28,659 bases of DNA from Prevotella sp. UBA4341. GTDB lineage: Bacteria > Bacteroidota > Bacteroidia > Bacteroidales > Bacteroidaceae. The notes under the pieces are model-generated. The model searched no databases. It saw only the letters and a list, made by a program, of their open reading frames with translations, and was not told the origin of the DNA. Positions 12,266 through 20,854 of the stretch are shown here, piece by piece. The translations under genes and the position numbers were made by a program. The stretch lies in contig DGTH01000033.1 in the NCBI GenBank assembly GCA_002393705.1, forward strand, positions 578-29,236, given 5' to 3'. Position 1 is the stretch's first letter. Every line of letters starts with the position of its first letter.

Positions 12266-15215
12266 CGTCGTCGGGCATGAGCCGGCCCATGCTGATGAGC
12301 TCCTCCTTGAGGAAGCGGGGCGTGAAGCCCAGGGGGCTGCGGGCTACCTCAAGGGGCGAGCCGGTGGTAAGAACCTGACCGCCCCGGCGTCCGCCTTCGG
12401 GGCCCATGTCGATGATGTGGTCGGCCTGGGCAATGACGTCGAGGTTGTGCTCGATGACGATGACGGTGTTGCCACGGTCAACGAGGCGGCGCAGGACGGA
12501 CATGAGGATGCGGATGTCCTCGAAGTGCAGGCCGGTGGTGGGCTCGTCGAGGATGTAGAGGGTGCGGCCGGTGTCCTTCTTGGAGAGTTCGGCGGCGAGC
12601 TTGACGCGCTGGCTCTCACCGCCGGAGAGGGTGGTGGAGGGCTGCCCGAGCTTGATGTAGCCGAGGCCCACGTCCTGCAGAGTCTTGATGCGACGCAGTA
12701 TGTCGGGCACGGCGGCGAAGAACTCCACGGCCTGGTTGATGGTCATGTCGAGGACGTCGGCAATGCTCTTGCCCTTGTAGCGCACCTCGAGGGTCTCGCG
12801 GTTGTAGCGGCGGCCGTGGCACTCCTCGCAGGGCACGAGGACGTTGGGCAGGAAGTTCATCTCGATGGTCTTATACCCATTGCCCGAGCAGGCCTCGCAG
12901 CGGCCTCCCTTGACGTTGAAGGAGAAGCGGCCGGGCTTGTAGCCGCGAATCTGGGCTTCGGGCAGGTGGACGAAGAGGTTGCGAATGTCGCTGAAGACGC
13001 CGGTGAAGGTGGCGGGGTTGGAGCGCGGCGTGCGGCCAATGGGGCTCTGATCGACGTTGATGACCTTGTCGAGCAGCTCGAGTCCCTCTATGCGTTCGTA
13101 GGGCAGGGGCTGCTTGAGGGCGCGATAGAAGTGGCGGGCCAGGATGGGGTAGAGGGTCTCGTTGATGAGGGTACTCTTGCCGGAGCCGCTGACGCCGGTG
13201 ACGACGATGAGCCGGCCGAGCGGAAACTCGACATTGACGGAGCGCAGGTTGTTGCCGGTGCAGCCCTGGAGGGTGAGGGTTTGAGATTTCTCGCACCTCG
13301 CACCTCGCACCTCGCACTTCGTCTCCTCGCACCCCGCACCTCGCACCTCGCACCTCGTCTCCTCGCACCCCTTCTCGCGGCGCAGGTAGCGGGCGGTGAG
13401 CGTGTCGGCCTGGAGGAGCTGGGCGGGGGTGCCCTGGAAAACGACTTCGCCGCCACGGCGACCGGCACGGGGGCCGATGTCGATGACGTAGTCGGCGGCG
13501 AGCATCATGTCGCGGTCGTGCTCGACCACGATGACCGTATTGCCGATGTCGCGCAGGGCCTTGAGTGAGCGGATGAGGCGTTCGTTGTCGCGCTGGTGCA
13601 GGCCGATGGAGGGCTCGTCGAGAATGTAGAGCACGTTGACGAGCTGGGAGCCTATCTGGGTGGCCAGACGAATGCGCTGGCTCTCGCCGCCGGAGAGGCT
13701 GGCCGTGGGGCGGGAGAGCGAGAGGTAGTCGAGTCCGACCTGCAGGAGGAAGTCGAGCCGGGTGCGTATCTCCTTGAGGATTTCGGCAGAAATCTGCAGC
13801 TGCTGGCTGCTGAGCAGGGGGGCGGGGCCGGCGGTGACACCGTCGAGCCAGAGGCGGAGCTCGGAGAGGTCCATGCCGGCGAGCTGGGCAATGTTCTTGT
13901 CGGCGAAGCGGTAGGAGAGGGCTTCGCGGTTGAGGCGCTGGCCGTGACACTCGGGACAGGTGCAGTCGGCCAGGAACTGGTCGGCCCACTTTTGGGAGGC
14001 GCTGGAGTCGTCGTTCTCGACGACGGAGCGCAGGTACTTGACGACGCCGTCGAAGGAGACGAAGTAGTCGGAAGAGGTATGGACAAGCTCCTTGTCGATG
14101 CGCACGTTCTGCAGCGAGCCATAGAGAATCTCTCCCAGACACTCCTCGGAGAGTTCAGCGACGGGCGTCTTGAGCGTGCAGTCGTAACGGTGCAGAATGG
14201 CGTCAATGTGCCAGAAAATCATCTGCGAGCGATACTTGCCGAGGGGTACGATGGCCCCGTCGTGGATGGAGAGCGAGCGGTTGGGTATGACCTTGGCGAG
14301 GTCTATCTCGCTGACCACGCCGAGGCCCTTGCAGCGGGGGCAGGCCCCCTGGGGCGAGTTGAAGGAGAAGAGGTTGGGTGCGGGGTCGTTATAGGAAATG
14401 CCGGAGGTGGGGCACATGAGGCGGCGCGAGAAGAACTTGCACTCGCTGGTGGCATGGTCCATGATGAGGATGAGGCCGTCGCCCTCCTTCATGGCCGTGT
14501 GGACCGACTTCTTGAGGCGGTCGCTGGCCTCGGTGAGGGGCTCCTCGGGCAGGGAGAGACGGTCGATGACGACCTCGATGTTGTGGTTCTTGTAGCGATC
14601 GACCTTGAGGTCAGGCACGATTTCGCGCAGCTCACCGTCGATGCGCGCGTGGAGGTAACCCTTATGGCGAAGGCTCTCGAAGAGTTCGCGGTAGTGGCCC
14701 TTGCGGCTGCGCACGACGGGGGCCAGCAGGAGGAACCGGCGGCCCCGGTAGTCGCTGAGAATCATCTCGACGACGCGCTCCTCGGTATATTTGACCATGG
14801 GCTCGCCGGTCACGTAGCTGTAGGCACGGCCGGCGCGGGCGTAGAGCAGGCGCAGGAAGTCGTAGATCTCGGTGGTGGTGCCTACGGTGGAGCGGGGGTT
14901 GCGGTTGGTCGTCTTCTGCTCGATGGAGATGACGGGCGAGAGCCCGGTAATCTGGTCAACGTCAGGACGCTCGAGGCCTCCGAGAAAGTTGCGGGCGTAG
15001 GCTGAGAAGGTCTCGATGTAGCGGCGCTGTCCTTCGGCGAAGATGGTGTCGAAGGCCAGCGACGACTTGCCGGAGCCGCTGAGTCCGGTAATGACGGTGA
15101 GCGACTGGCGGGGAATAGAGACGTCGATGTTCTTGAGGTTATGGACGCGTGCGCCGAGCACGACGAGGTCGGCGGCGGCGGTGTGGGGCTTACTGCTCGG
15201 TTGTGCTGCTTCCAT
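12252..15215 (-). CDS. uvrA: UvrABC excinuclease subunit A, with a repeat-encoded linker insertion
   Basis: A 987-residue DNA-damage sensor ATPase of nucleotide excision repair. It shows two ABC modules: Walker [10 protein letters not shown] near residue 43 and GVSGSGKST near 672, and signature motifs [12 protein letters not shown] and [12 protein letters not shown]. The second zinc finger is intact (CEAC then CEEC). The first reads MCPTSG before ACPRCKG, so one cysteine of the usual CPxC pair is Ser, as I believe is common in Bacteroidetes UvrA. The protein is longer than the usual roughly 940 residues; part of the excess is a 27-residue stretch at about 616-642 made of 7-bp DNA repeats ([12 protein letters not shown] twice). 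The start overlaps the preceding gene by 26 nt and the end overlaps the comEC-like gene by 14 nt. Confidence 0.97.
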   Translation of the reverse strand: MEAAQPSSKPHTAAADLVVLGARVHNLKNIDVSIPRQSLTVITGLSGSGKSSLAFDTIFAEGQRRYIETFSAYARNFLGGLERPDVDQITGLSPVISIEQKTTNRNPRSTVGTTTEIYDFLRLLYARAGRAYSYVTGEPMVKYTEERVVEMILSDYRGRRFLLLAPVVRSRKGHYRELFESLRHKGYLHARIDGELREIVPDLKVDRYKNHNIEVVIDRLSLPEEPLTEASDRLKKSVHTAMKEGDGLILIMDHATSECKFFSRRLMCPTSGISYNDPAPNLFSFNSPQGACPRCKGLGVVSEIDLAKVIPNRSLSIHDGAIVPLGKYRSQMIFWHIDAILHRYDCTLKTPVAELSEECLGEILYGSLQNVRIDKELVHTSSDYFVSFDGVVKYLRSVVENDDSSASQKWADQFLADCTCPECHGQRLNREALSYRFADKNIAQLAGMDLSELRLWLDGVTAGPAPLLSSQQLQISAEILKEIRTRLDFLLQVGLDYLSLSRPTASLSGGESQRIRLATQIGSQLVNVLYILDEPSIGLHQRDNERLIRSLKALRDIGNTVIVVEHDRDMMLAADYVIDIGPRAGRRGGEVVFQGTPAQLLQADTLTARYLRREKGCEETRCEVRGAGCEETKCEVRGARCEKSQTLTLQGCTGNNLRSVNVEFPLGRLIVVTGVSGSGKSTLINETLYPILARHFYRALKQPLPYERIEGLELLDKVINVDQSPIGRTPRSNPATFTGVFSDIRNLFVHLPEAQIRGYKPGRFSFNVKGGRCEACSGNGYKTIEMNFLPNVLVPCEECHGRRYNRETLEVRYKGKSIADVLDMTINQAVEFFAAVPDILRRIKTLQDVGLGYIKLGQPSTTLSGGESQRVKLAAELSKKDTGRTLYILDEPTTGLHFEDIRILMSVLRRLVDRGNTVIVIEHNLDVIAQADHIIDMGPEGGRRGGQVLTTGSPLEVARSPLGFTPRFLKEELISMGRLMPDDGEEP
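13290..13368 (-). repeat. Heptad array inside uvrA (GGTGCGA type)
   Basis: On the plus strand, CTCGCAC units start at 13290, 13297, 13304 and 13311, then a CTCGTCT-type unit plus one extra base, and the whole motif recurs with a 36-bp period (13318 to 13354, 13326 to 13362). On the uvrA strand the unit is GGTGCGA. Because 36 is 12 codons the insertion keeps the frame and adds repeats of [12 protein letters not shown] between the first nucleotide-binding module and the second. Confidence 0.92.
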
Positions 15216-15633
15216 CGTCGTTGGGTTTGCCTCTTAAAAGATTAACGTCGCGCCGGATGGTGTGCGTCTCGCCGTCGCTGCCCTTGGCCTTGATGAGCAC
15301 GAAGTAGGTGCCCTGCTTGGCGGGCCGGCCGCCTATGTTGCCGTCCCAGCCGCCGTCGAGGGTGTCCCACTCATAGACCTTGTGGCCCCAGCGGTTGAAG
15401 ATGATGGCGCGGAACTCGGTGATGCCCTGTGAGGAGGTGACGCGCAAGACGTCGTTGATGTCGTCGCCGTTGGGCGAGAAGCCGTTGGGAATCTTGATGT
15501 AGCTCTTGGCCTTGGAGTCGTCGCCGTCGCCAGAGGAGGGGTCGGTGGTGTCGTCGCCGTCGTCGCTCTGGGCGAAGGCCAGCAGGGGGCAAAGAGCCAG
15601 GATTGCCGTGAAAAAGAGTTGTCTTAGTACCAT
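15190..15633 (-). CDS. Small exported protein made almost only of a T9SS type-B sorting domain
   Basis: A 147-residue protein: signal peptide ([20 protein letters not shown]), an acidic low-complexity linker ([17 protein letters not shown]), then the gliding-motility-associated C-terminal domain (CHU_C/T9SS type B) with its typical [37 protein letters not shown] and [11 protein letters not shown] motifs at about residues 47-120. In other proteins this domain is the export tag of a large passenger; here there is no passenger, and about 20 residues follow the domain. It is the first gene of an overlapping unit with uvrA and comEC. What it does, and whether T9SS recognises it, is unknown. Confidence 0.85.
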   Translation of the reverse strand: MVLRQLFFTAILALCPLLAFAQSDDGDDTTDPSSGDGDDSKAKSYIKIPNGFSPNGDDINDVLRVTSSQGITEFRAIIFNRWGHKVYEWDTLDGGWDGNIGGRPAKQGTYFVLIKAKGSDGETHTIRRDVNLLRGKPNDDGSSTTEQ

Positions 15634-15652
15634 AATATAATGAATTATGCGG

Positions 15653-15660
15653 CAAAGGTA
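15653..15660 (-). promoter_or_regulatory. -7 element of the T9SS-B/uvrA/comEC unit
   Basis: TACCTTTG on the minus strand matches TAnnTTTG and lies 20 nt upstream of the start codon at 15633. No convincing TTTG occurs at -33; that region falls in the heptad repeat at 15668-15702. Confidence 0.6.
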
Positions 15661-15667
15661 ATAAAAA

Positions 15668-15702
15668 GTTTAGAGTTGAGGGTTGAAAGTTAAAAGTTTT
15701 TT
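15668..15702. repeat. A+T-rich heptads between divergent promoters
   Basis: Five consecutive 7-bp units, all starting GTT: GTTTAGA, GTTGAGG, GTTGAAA, GTTAAAA, GTTTTTT. They end 2 nt before the plus-strand -7 element and cover its -33 position. Confidence 0.8.
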
Positions 15703-15712
15703 TGTAATTTTG
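15682..15712 (+). promoter_or_regulatory. Promoter of the LysM-protein gene
   Basis: -7 element TAATTTTG at 15705-15712. The -33 position carries GTTG (15682-15685), which is part of the heptad array, 19 nt away. The start codon at 15746 follows by about 33 nt. Confidence 0.65.
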
Positions 15713-15745
15713 CAGGCAAATAATCGAAATACAGCAAAAAAGAGG

Positions 15746-17122
15746 ATGAAGAGAGCACTAAAATACCTGCTGGCAACGGTGGCCTTCATGGCGTGGACGA
15801 GCGACGTGGCGGCGCAGCTGAACCCTTGGCGCGACATGCACAAGGTGAAGCGCAAGGAGACGATATACAGCATAGCCCGCGACTACGGACTGACCGTGGA
15901 GGAGCTGGTGAGGGCGAACCCCGAGATGGCGGCTCCGGACTACGTGCTGAAGAAGGGAACGTTTGTCTGCATACCGTACCCGCAGCCGAAGACCAACCCG
16001 GCGACGGACACGGCCACGGTGGCGCCCCCGTCGCCCCAGCCTCGGAAGCGGGAAAAGACCGACGTGAGGAACCGCGAGGTGAGGGTGGGTGTCATGCTGC
16101 CCCTGCACAAGCAGAACGGCGACGGGCGCCGCATGACGGAGTACTACCGGGGCGTGCTCATGGCCTGCGACAGCCTGAAGCAGAACGGCATATCGGTGGA
16201 CATGTACGCATGGAACGTGGCCGAGGACACGGACATAGCCAGGTTCCTGACCGACGAGGCGGCGCAGCTGGACCTGGTGATAGGGCCGCTGTACTCGAAG
16301 ATGATGCCGCAGCTGAGCCAGTGGGCGAAGGAGAACGACGTGAAGGTGCTCATACCCTTCTCCATTGACGCACCGCAGCTGAAGGAGAACAGACAGCTGT
16401 TTCAGGTGTATCAGGCTCCGCAAGACTTCAACCAATCGACGGTGGAGCGCTTCGTGCAGCACTTCAGGGGCTGCCACCCGGTCATCATAGACTGTCAGGA
16501 CTCGACGAGCACGAAGGGCCCCTTCACGACGGCACTGAGAAAGAAACTGGAGGAGGAGGCCGTGGAATACGGGCTGACATCGCTGACGGTGAACGACCAG
16601 CGCTTCGTGCAGAACTTCAGCATGGCGCAGCGCAACGTGGTGGTGCTGAACTCAGAGCACTCGAAGGAGCTGAGAAAGGGACTCTCCAGACTCTCGGCGC
16701 TGCTGACCGACCACCCCGAGCTGGAGGTGACGCTCTTCGGATATACGGACTGGATGCTCTACACGCAACGCAACATAGAGAACTTCTACAAGCTGGACGT
16801 ACACATACCGGCGGCCTTCTACTACGATGCGCAGTCGGCCCGCACAAAGCGGCTGGAGCAGAAGTACCGCTGGAACTTTCATGCAGACATGATGAACTCG
16901 CTGCCGCGATTTGCGCTGACGGGCTTTGACCACGCGTACTTCTTTATTAAAGGGCTGCACATGTACGGCAAGCACTTTACGGGAGCCAGCGGCATGGTGG
17001 GGTACCCGGCCGTACAGACGCCGCTGCAGTTTGAGCGGTCGGGACAGGGCGGTTTGGAGAATAAGAACCTGATGTTTATTCACTACACGCCGGAGAAGCG
17101 CATAGAGACCATAAAGTTTTGA
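15746..17122 (+). CDS. LysM-domain protein with a type 1 periplasmic-binding fold
   Basis: A 458-residue exported protein. After a signal peptide (KRALKYLLATVAFMAWTSDV) there is one LysM domain at about residues 32-78 (HKVKRKETIYSIARDYGLTV, EELVRANPE, LKKGTFVCIPYP), which binds peptidoglycan, then a Pro/Thr linker and, from about residue 112 (VRVGVMLPLHKQ), a fold like ABC-type amino-acid or receptor ligand-binding proteins (LVIGPLYSKMMPQLSQWAKE, DVKVLIPFSID). The layout recalls penicillin-binding-protein activators of the LpoA kind, but that is only analogy. ATG 15746 is preferred over a start at 15683 because the latter lies upstream of the promoter. A PorT-like barrel gene starts 2 nt after the stop. 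Confidence 0.85.
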   Translation: MKRALKYLLATVAFMAWTSDVAAQLNPWRDMHKVKRKETIYSIARDYGLTVEELVRANPEMAAPDYVLKKGTFVCIPYPQPKTNPATDTATVAPPSPQPRKREKTDVRNREVRVGVMLPLHKQNGDGRRMTEYYRGVLMACDSLKQNGISVDMYAWNVAEDTDIARFLTDEAAQLDLVIGPLYSKMMPQLSQWAKENDVKVLIPFSIDAPQLKENRQLFQVYQAPQDFNQSTVERFVQHFRGCHPVIIDCQDSTSTKGPFTTALRKKLEEEAVEYGLTSLTVNDQRFVQNFSMAQRNVVVLNSEHSKELRKGLSRLSALLTDHPELEVTLFGYTDWMLYTQRNIENFYKLDVHIPAAFYYDAQSARTKRLEQKYRWNFHADMMNSLPRFALTGFDHAYFFIKGLHMYGKHFTGASGMVGYPAVQTPLQFERSGQGGLENKNLMFIHYTPEKRIETIKF

Positions 17123-17124
17123 AG

Positions 17125-17904
17125 ATGAAACATATGTCTTTACACCTTGCACCTCGCACCTACTGCCTCCTGCTGATGCTGCTCTCACTGCCCTTGGGCC
17201 TACAGGCGCAGATAGGGCAGCACAGAGACGAGTTTGCAGTGGGCGTGAGTGGCGGATACGTGATGAGCCAGATAAACTTCAAGCCCGACGTGCAGCAGGG
17301 CTGGATGGGCAGTCCCATGGTGGGACTGACCCTGAGATATACCACGGAAAAGTACTTCAGCAGCGTGTGTGCCATCGTGGGCGAGGTGAACTACGTGAAG
17401 ATAGGCTGGAAGCAGAAGATACTGACGCTGACGGACGAACCCGTCATCAACACGGTGACGAACGAGGCCGAGGAGTACGAGCGGCGCATAGGCTACGTGC
17501 AGGTGCCGCTGCTGGCCCGGCTGGGCTGGGGCCGCGAACGCAAGGGAATGCAGTTCTTCTTCCAGATAGGCCCGCAGGTGGGCTTCTACCTGAACGAGAA
17601 GACGGAGGCGAACTACGAGCTCTCCAAGCGGAACATCGGCATGCGCTCGTCGGTGGTCATAGAGCAGGAGACGATGCCCGTGGAAAACAAGTTCGACTAT
17701 GGCATAGCCGGCGGCATAGGCCTGGAGTACTCGCACCCCAAGCTGGGCCACTTCCTCCTGGAGGGGCGCTACTACTTCGGTCTGGGCAACATATACGGCA
17801 ACACGAAGCGTGACTACTTTGCACGCTCGAACTACGCCAACATCATGGTGAAGGCCAGCTGGCTCTTCGACATAGCGAAGACCAAGAACGAGAAGGTGAA
17901 GTGA
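17125..17904 (+). CDS. PorT-family outer-membrane beta-barrel protein
   Basis: A 259-residue protein with a signal peptide ending LPLGLQAQ, followed by an eight-strand-type outer-membrane barrel pattern (FAVGVSGGYVMSQINF, GSPMVGLTLRY, VQVPLLARLGWG, FFQIGPQVGFYLNE, YGIAGGIGLEYSH, NIMVKASWLF). PorT proteins include a component of type IX secretion, but many paralogues have other or unknown roles. The start is ATG 17125, 2 nt after the previous stop; ATG 17134 is an alternative. The start of the signal peptide (LHLAPRT) is encoded by three 7-bp repeats. It is probably co-transcribed with the LysM gene, pairing a wall-binding protein with an outer-membrane barrel. Confidence 0.82.
   Translation: MKHMSLHLAPRTYCLLLMLLSLPLGLQAQIGQHRDEFAVGVSGGYVMSQINFKPDVQQGWMGSPMVGLTLRYTTEKYFSSVCAIVGEVNYVKIGWKQKILTLTDEPVINTVTNEAEEYERRIGYVQVPLLARLGWGRERKGMQFFFQIGPQVGFYLNEKTEANYELSKRNIGMRSSVVIEQETMPVENKFDYGIAGGIGLEYSHPKLGHFLLEGRYYFGLGNIYGNTKRDYFARSNYANIMVKASWLFDIAKTKNEKVK
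17140..17160 (-). repeat. Three heptads in the PorT-like signal peptide
   Basis: On the minus strand GGTGCGA, GGTGCAA and GGTGTAA follow each other without gap. They are the reverse orientation of the units in uvrA and encode LHLAPRT on the plus strand. Confidence 0.7.
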
Positions 17905-17941
17905 ACGAAAACATATAACAATAAAAAAAGAAAACAAAGTC

Positions 17942-19501
17942 ATGTTTAAAAACCATCCTAAAGGACTGCTGCTGGCAGCCCTCAGCAACATGGGAGAGCG
18001 CTTCGGCTACTACATCATGAACGCCGTGCTGGTGCTCTTCCTCTGTTCGAAGTTCGGTCTCTCGGACGAGACGAGTGGTATCATCTACTCCTGCTTCTAT
18101 GCAGGCATCTACGTGTTAAGCCTCGTGGGAGGCATCATAGCCGACCGCACGCAGAACTACAAGGGCACCATCATGACGGGACTCGTCATCATGGCATCGG
18201 GCTACGTCATTCTCTCGGTGCCGGTGCTGGCCACGGCAGGCAACATTGGCTGGCTGCTGCCCCTGACGTGCCTGGCGCTTTTCCTGATAGCCTTCGGCAA
18301 CGGACTCTTTAAGGGGAACCTGCAGGCCATTGTGGGACAGATGTACGACAACCTCGAGGCAGAGGCTGCCAAGAAGGGCGACGAGGCGCTGCGCTTGGCG
18401 AAAAGCCGGCGTGACTCGGGCTTCCAGATTTTCTACGTCTTCATTAATGTGGGCGGCCTGATAGCTCCCTTCGTGGCGCCGCTGCTGCGCTCCTGGTGGC
18501 TGAAGACCAACGGACTGGACTATAACGCATCGCTGCCGGCCTTGTGTCATAAGTACATCAACGAGGGGAGTGCCATGCAGGCCGACGCGCTGCAGAACCT
18601 GAACGAGCTGATAGGCAAGGTGGGCGGTCAGACGGCCGACCTCGGGGCTTTCTGCTCGCAGTATCTGGACATCTTCAATACGGGCATACACTTCTCGTTC
18701 ATTGCCTCGGTGGTGGCCATGCTCATTTCGCTGTTTATCTTCTTCTTCTCGCGTAAGATATTCCCCACGCCGGGCAAGAAGGAGGCCGTAGTGTCGGAGA
18801 ACTACACCGAAGAGGAGAAGAAGGCCATGGCTACGGAAATCAAACAGCGCATGTATGCCCTGTTTGCAGTGCTGGGCATAGCCGTCTTCTTCTGGTGGTC
18901 GTTCCACCAGAACGGCACGTCGATGTCACTCTTTGCACGCGACTACGTCAACACGTCCATCTTCCCGCCAGAGATATGGCAGGCCGTCAACCCCTTCTTC
19001 GTCATTGTACTGACGCCCGTCATCATGTGGATATTCAGCACGCTGACCCGAATGGGCAAGGAGATTTCTACGCCGATGAAGATAGCCTACGGCATGGGCA
19101 TAGCAGGCATTGCCTACCTCTTCATGACCGTGTTCTGCTACATGCAGGGCTACCCCTCGGCCGAGGAGTTTACCGCACTGGACACCAACGTGGCCGCCGG
19201 CATGAAGTCGGGAGCTTGGGTGCTCATTGTCTATTACTTCTTTATGACCGTGGCCGAGCTGTTCATATCGCCACTGGGGCTGTCGTTCGTTTCGAAAGTG
19301 GCACCGAAGAACCTGCAGGGACTCTGTCAGGGCTTGTGGCTCGGGGCAACGGCCGTGGGCAACGGCCTGCTGTGGATAGGTCCGCTGATGTATAACAAGT
19401 GGCCCATCTGGGAGTGCTGGGCTGTCTTCCTGGTAGTCTGTGTGATTTCGATGGGCGTGATGTGGGCAATGGTAAGCTGGCTGGAGCGCGTAACAAAATA
19501 A
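17942..19501 (+). CDS. POT-family proton-dependent peptide transporter
   Basis: A 519-residue polytopic inner-membrane protein of the major facilitator superfamily, POT/PTR branch, which takes up di- and tripeptides with protons. Helix 1 carries NMGERFGYYIMNAVLV, the family ExxERFxYY motif with Asn in place of the first Glu; FGNGLFKGNLQAIVGQMY and GGLIAPFVAPLL are typical of helices 4 and 5. The longer loop near residues 190-240 and the late motif VAELFISPLGLSFVSKVAP also fit the family. The gene begins 37 nt after the PorT-like gene with no recognisable promoter, so it may be read from that unit. A possible weak terminator follows. Specificity cannot be read from sequence. Confidence 0.92.
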   Translation: MFKNHPKGLLLAALSNMGERFGYYIMNAVLVLFLCSKFGLSDETSGIIYSCFYAGIYVLSLVGGIIADRTQNYKGTIMTGLVIMASGYVILSVPVLATAGNIGWLLPLTCLALFLIAFGNGLFKGNLQAIVGQMYDNLEAEAAKKGDEALRLAKSRRDSGFQIFYVFINVGGLIAPFVAPLLRSWWLKTNGLDYNASLPALCHKYINEGSAMQADALQNLNELIGKVGGQTADLGAFCSQYLDIFNTGIHFSFIASVVAMLISLFIFFFSRKIFPTPGKKEAVVSENYTEEEKKAMATEIKQRMYALFAVLGIAVFFWWSFHQNGTSMSLFARDYVNTSIFPPEIWQAVNPFFVIVLTPVIMWIFSTLTRMGKEISTPMKIAYGMGIAGIAYLFMTVFCYMQGYPSAEEFTALDTNVAAGMKSGAWVLIVYYFFMTVAELFISPLGLSFVSKVAPKNLQGLCQGLWLGATAVGNGLLWIGPLMYNKWPIWECWAVFLVVCVISMGVMWAMVSWLERVTK

Positions 19502-19521
19502 GCGGAACGCACACACAGAAG

Positions 19522-19566
19522 AACCTGTAAACTGCAAAGCGGAGTTGACAATGTGACAGGTTTTTG
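19522..19566 (+). terminator. Possible weak terminator after the POT gene
   Basis: AACCTGT (19522-19528) pairs with ACAGGTT (19556-19562), followed by a short T-run that ends at 19565. The loop is long (27 nt), so the call is tentative. Confidence 0.35.
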
Positions 19567-19595
19567 GGGCATAACAGTGAATAATTGCTCAAAAG

Positions 19596-19627
19596 TTTGG
19601 TCATAAGAAATAAAAAGTGTAACTTCG
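19596..19627 (+). promoter_or_regulatory. Promoter of serC
   Basis: TTTG (19596-19599) and TAACTTCG (19620-19627) are 20 nt apart. The -7 box differs from TAnnTTTG at one base. The serC start lies 52 nt downstream. Confidence 0.65.
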
Positions 19628-19679
19628 CAGCGCTTTTACGAAACATAAGGTTAAACATCATAATAAAACAAAGAAAGAA

Positions 19680-20747
19680 ATGAAGAAGTACAACTTTAAC
19701 GCAGGTCCGTCGATGCTTCCACGGGAAGTCATCGAGAAGACCGCACAACAGTGTTTAGACTTCAATGGCTCGGGTCTCTCCCTGATGGAGATCAGCCACC
19801 GTGCAAAGGACTTCCAGCCCGTGGTCGATGAGGCCGTGGCACTGGTCAAGGAACTGCTTCAGGTGCCCGAGGGCTACTCGGTCATCTTCCTTGGTGGCGG
19901 AGCCAGTCTGGAGTTCTGCATGATTCCCTACAATTTCCTGATTAAGAAAGCTGCCTATCTGAACACGGGCGTATGGGCCAAGAAGGCCATGAAGGAAGCC
20001 AAACTCTTTGGCGAAGTGGTGGAAGTGGCTTCTTCGGCCGATGCCAATTACACCTTCATTCCGAAGGACTGGTCGGTGCCTGCTGACGCTGACTACCTGC
20101 ACATTACAACGAACAACACCATCTATGGCACAGAAATGCGTAAGGACCTGGACGTGCCGGTAAGACTGATAGCCGACATGTCGAGCGACATCTTCTCAAG
20201 ACCCATCGACGTGGCGAAGTATGACGCCATCTATGCCGGTGCGCAGAAGAACCTGGCCATGGCCGGTGTGACCATCGTCATTGTGAAGGATGACGCGCTG
20301 GGCAAGGCTCCGCGAGAGATTCCCACCATGTTGGACTACCGTACGCATGTGGAGAAGGGCTCCATGTTCAATACTCCGCCCGTAGTACCTATATATAGTG
20401 CACTGGAGACGCTGCGCTGGCTGAAGGCTAAAGGTGGCGTAAAGGCTATGGACAAGCTGGCTCATCAGCGTGCCGAGATTGTGTATGGCGAAATAGACCG
20501 CAACAAGCTCTTCCGTGGTACTGCCAAGGAGGAAGACCGCTCGCTGATGAACATCTGCTTCGTCATGGCCGACGAGTACAAGGAACTGGAGAAGGAATTC
20601 CTGGACTTCGCTACCCAGAAGGGCATGGTTGGCGTGAAGGGCCACCGGTCGGTAGGCGGTTTCCGCGCCAGCTGCTACAACGCACAGACCATTGAGGGCT
20701 GCGAGGCACTGGTAGCTTGCATGAAGGAGTTTGAGGCACAGCACTAA
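19680..20747 (+). CDS. serC: Phosphoserine aminotransferase
   Basis: A 355-residue cytoplasmic PLP enzyme that converts 3-phosphohydroxypyruvate and glutamate to phosphoserine, and also serves the phosphohydroxythreonine step of pyridoxal phosphate synthesis. The N-terminus [11 protein letters not shown], the [12 protein letters not shown] motif, and the PLP lysine in [10 protein letters not shown] (Lys190) are all present, as is the substrate-binding [17 protein letters not shown] near the end. Length matches the family. serA follows after a 107-nt spacer full of repeats, and the two give the first two steps of serine synthesis. Confidence 0.97.
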   Translation: MKKYNFNAGPSMLPREVIEKTAQQCLDFNGSGLSLMEISHRAKDFQPVVDEAVALVKELLQVPEGYSVIFLGGGASLEFCMIPYNFLIKKAAYLNTGVWAKKAMKEAKLFGEVVEVASSADANYTFIPKDWSVPADADYLHITTNNTIYGTEMRKDLDVPVRLIADMSSDIFSRPIDVAKYDAIYAGAQKNLAMAGVTIVIVKDDALGKAPREIPTMLDYRTHVEKGSMFNTPPVVPIYSALETLRWLKAKGGVKAMDKLAHQRAEIVYGEIDRNKLFRGTAKEEDRSLMNICFVMADEYKELEKEFLDFATQKGMVGVKGHRSVGGFRASCYNAQTIEGCEALVACMKEFEAQH

Positions 20748-20749
20748 AT

Positions 20750-20854
20750 GATTTACGATTTACGGATTTTCGATTGACGATTAATCGGAAATCCGTAAAT
20801 CATTATTTACATACTAATCAATCGAAAATCGAAAATTTGTAAATCGTAAATAAA
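20750..20854. repeat. Facing heptad arrays and long hairpin between serC and serA
   Basis: GATTTAC-type heptads start at 20750, 20757, 20765, 20772 and 20779 (one extra base at 20764). Reverse-complement-type heptads (AATCGAA twice, AATTTGT, AAATCGT, AAATAAA) run from 20820 to 20854 and end exactly at the serA ATG. Between, 20757-20769 pairs perfectly with 20789-20801, one T-G wobble follows, and 20771-20775 pairs with 20783-20787, giving a stem of about 19 bp with a 7-nt loop. No U-run follows. It may lower read-through into serA or protect serC mRNA. Confidence 0.8.

Noticed and set aside
12066..15005. Two long plus-strand open frames (about 500 and 470 codons) opposite uvrA and comEC
   Set aside because: They mirror the G+C-rich codon pattern of uvrA; the products are Val/Gly/Ala/Glu-rich without domains, and uvrA motifs are unmistakable.
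20757..20801. Riboswitch between serC and serA
   Set aside because: The hairpin is a simple long stem from facing repeats and matches no riboswitch layout I recognise.
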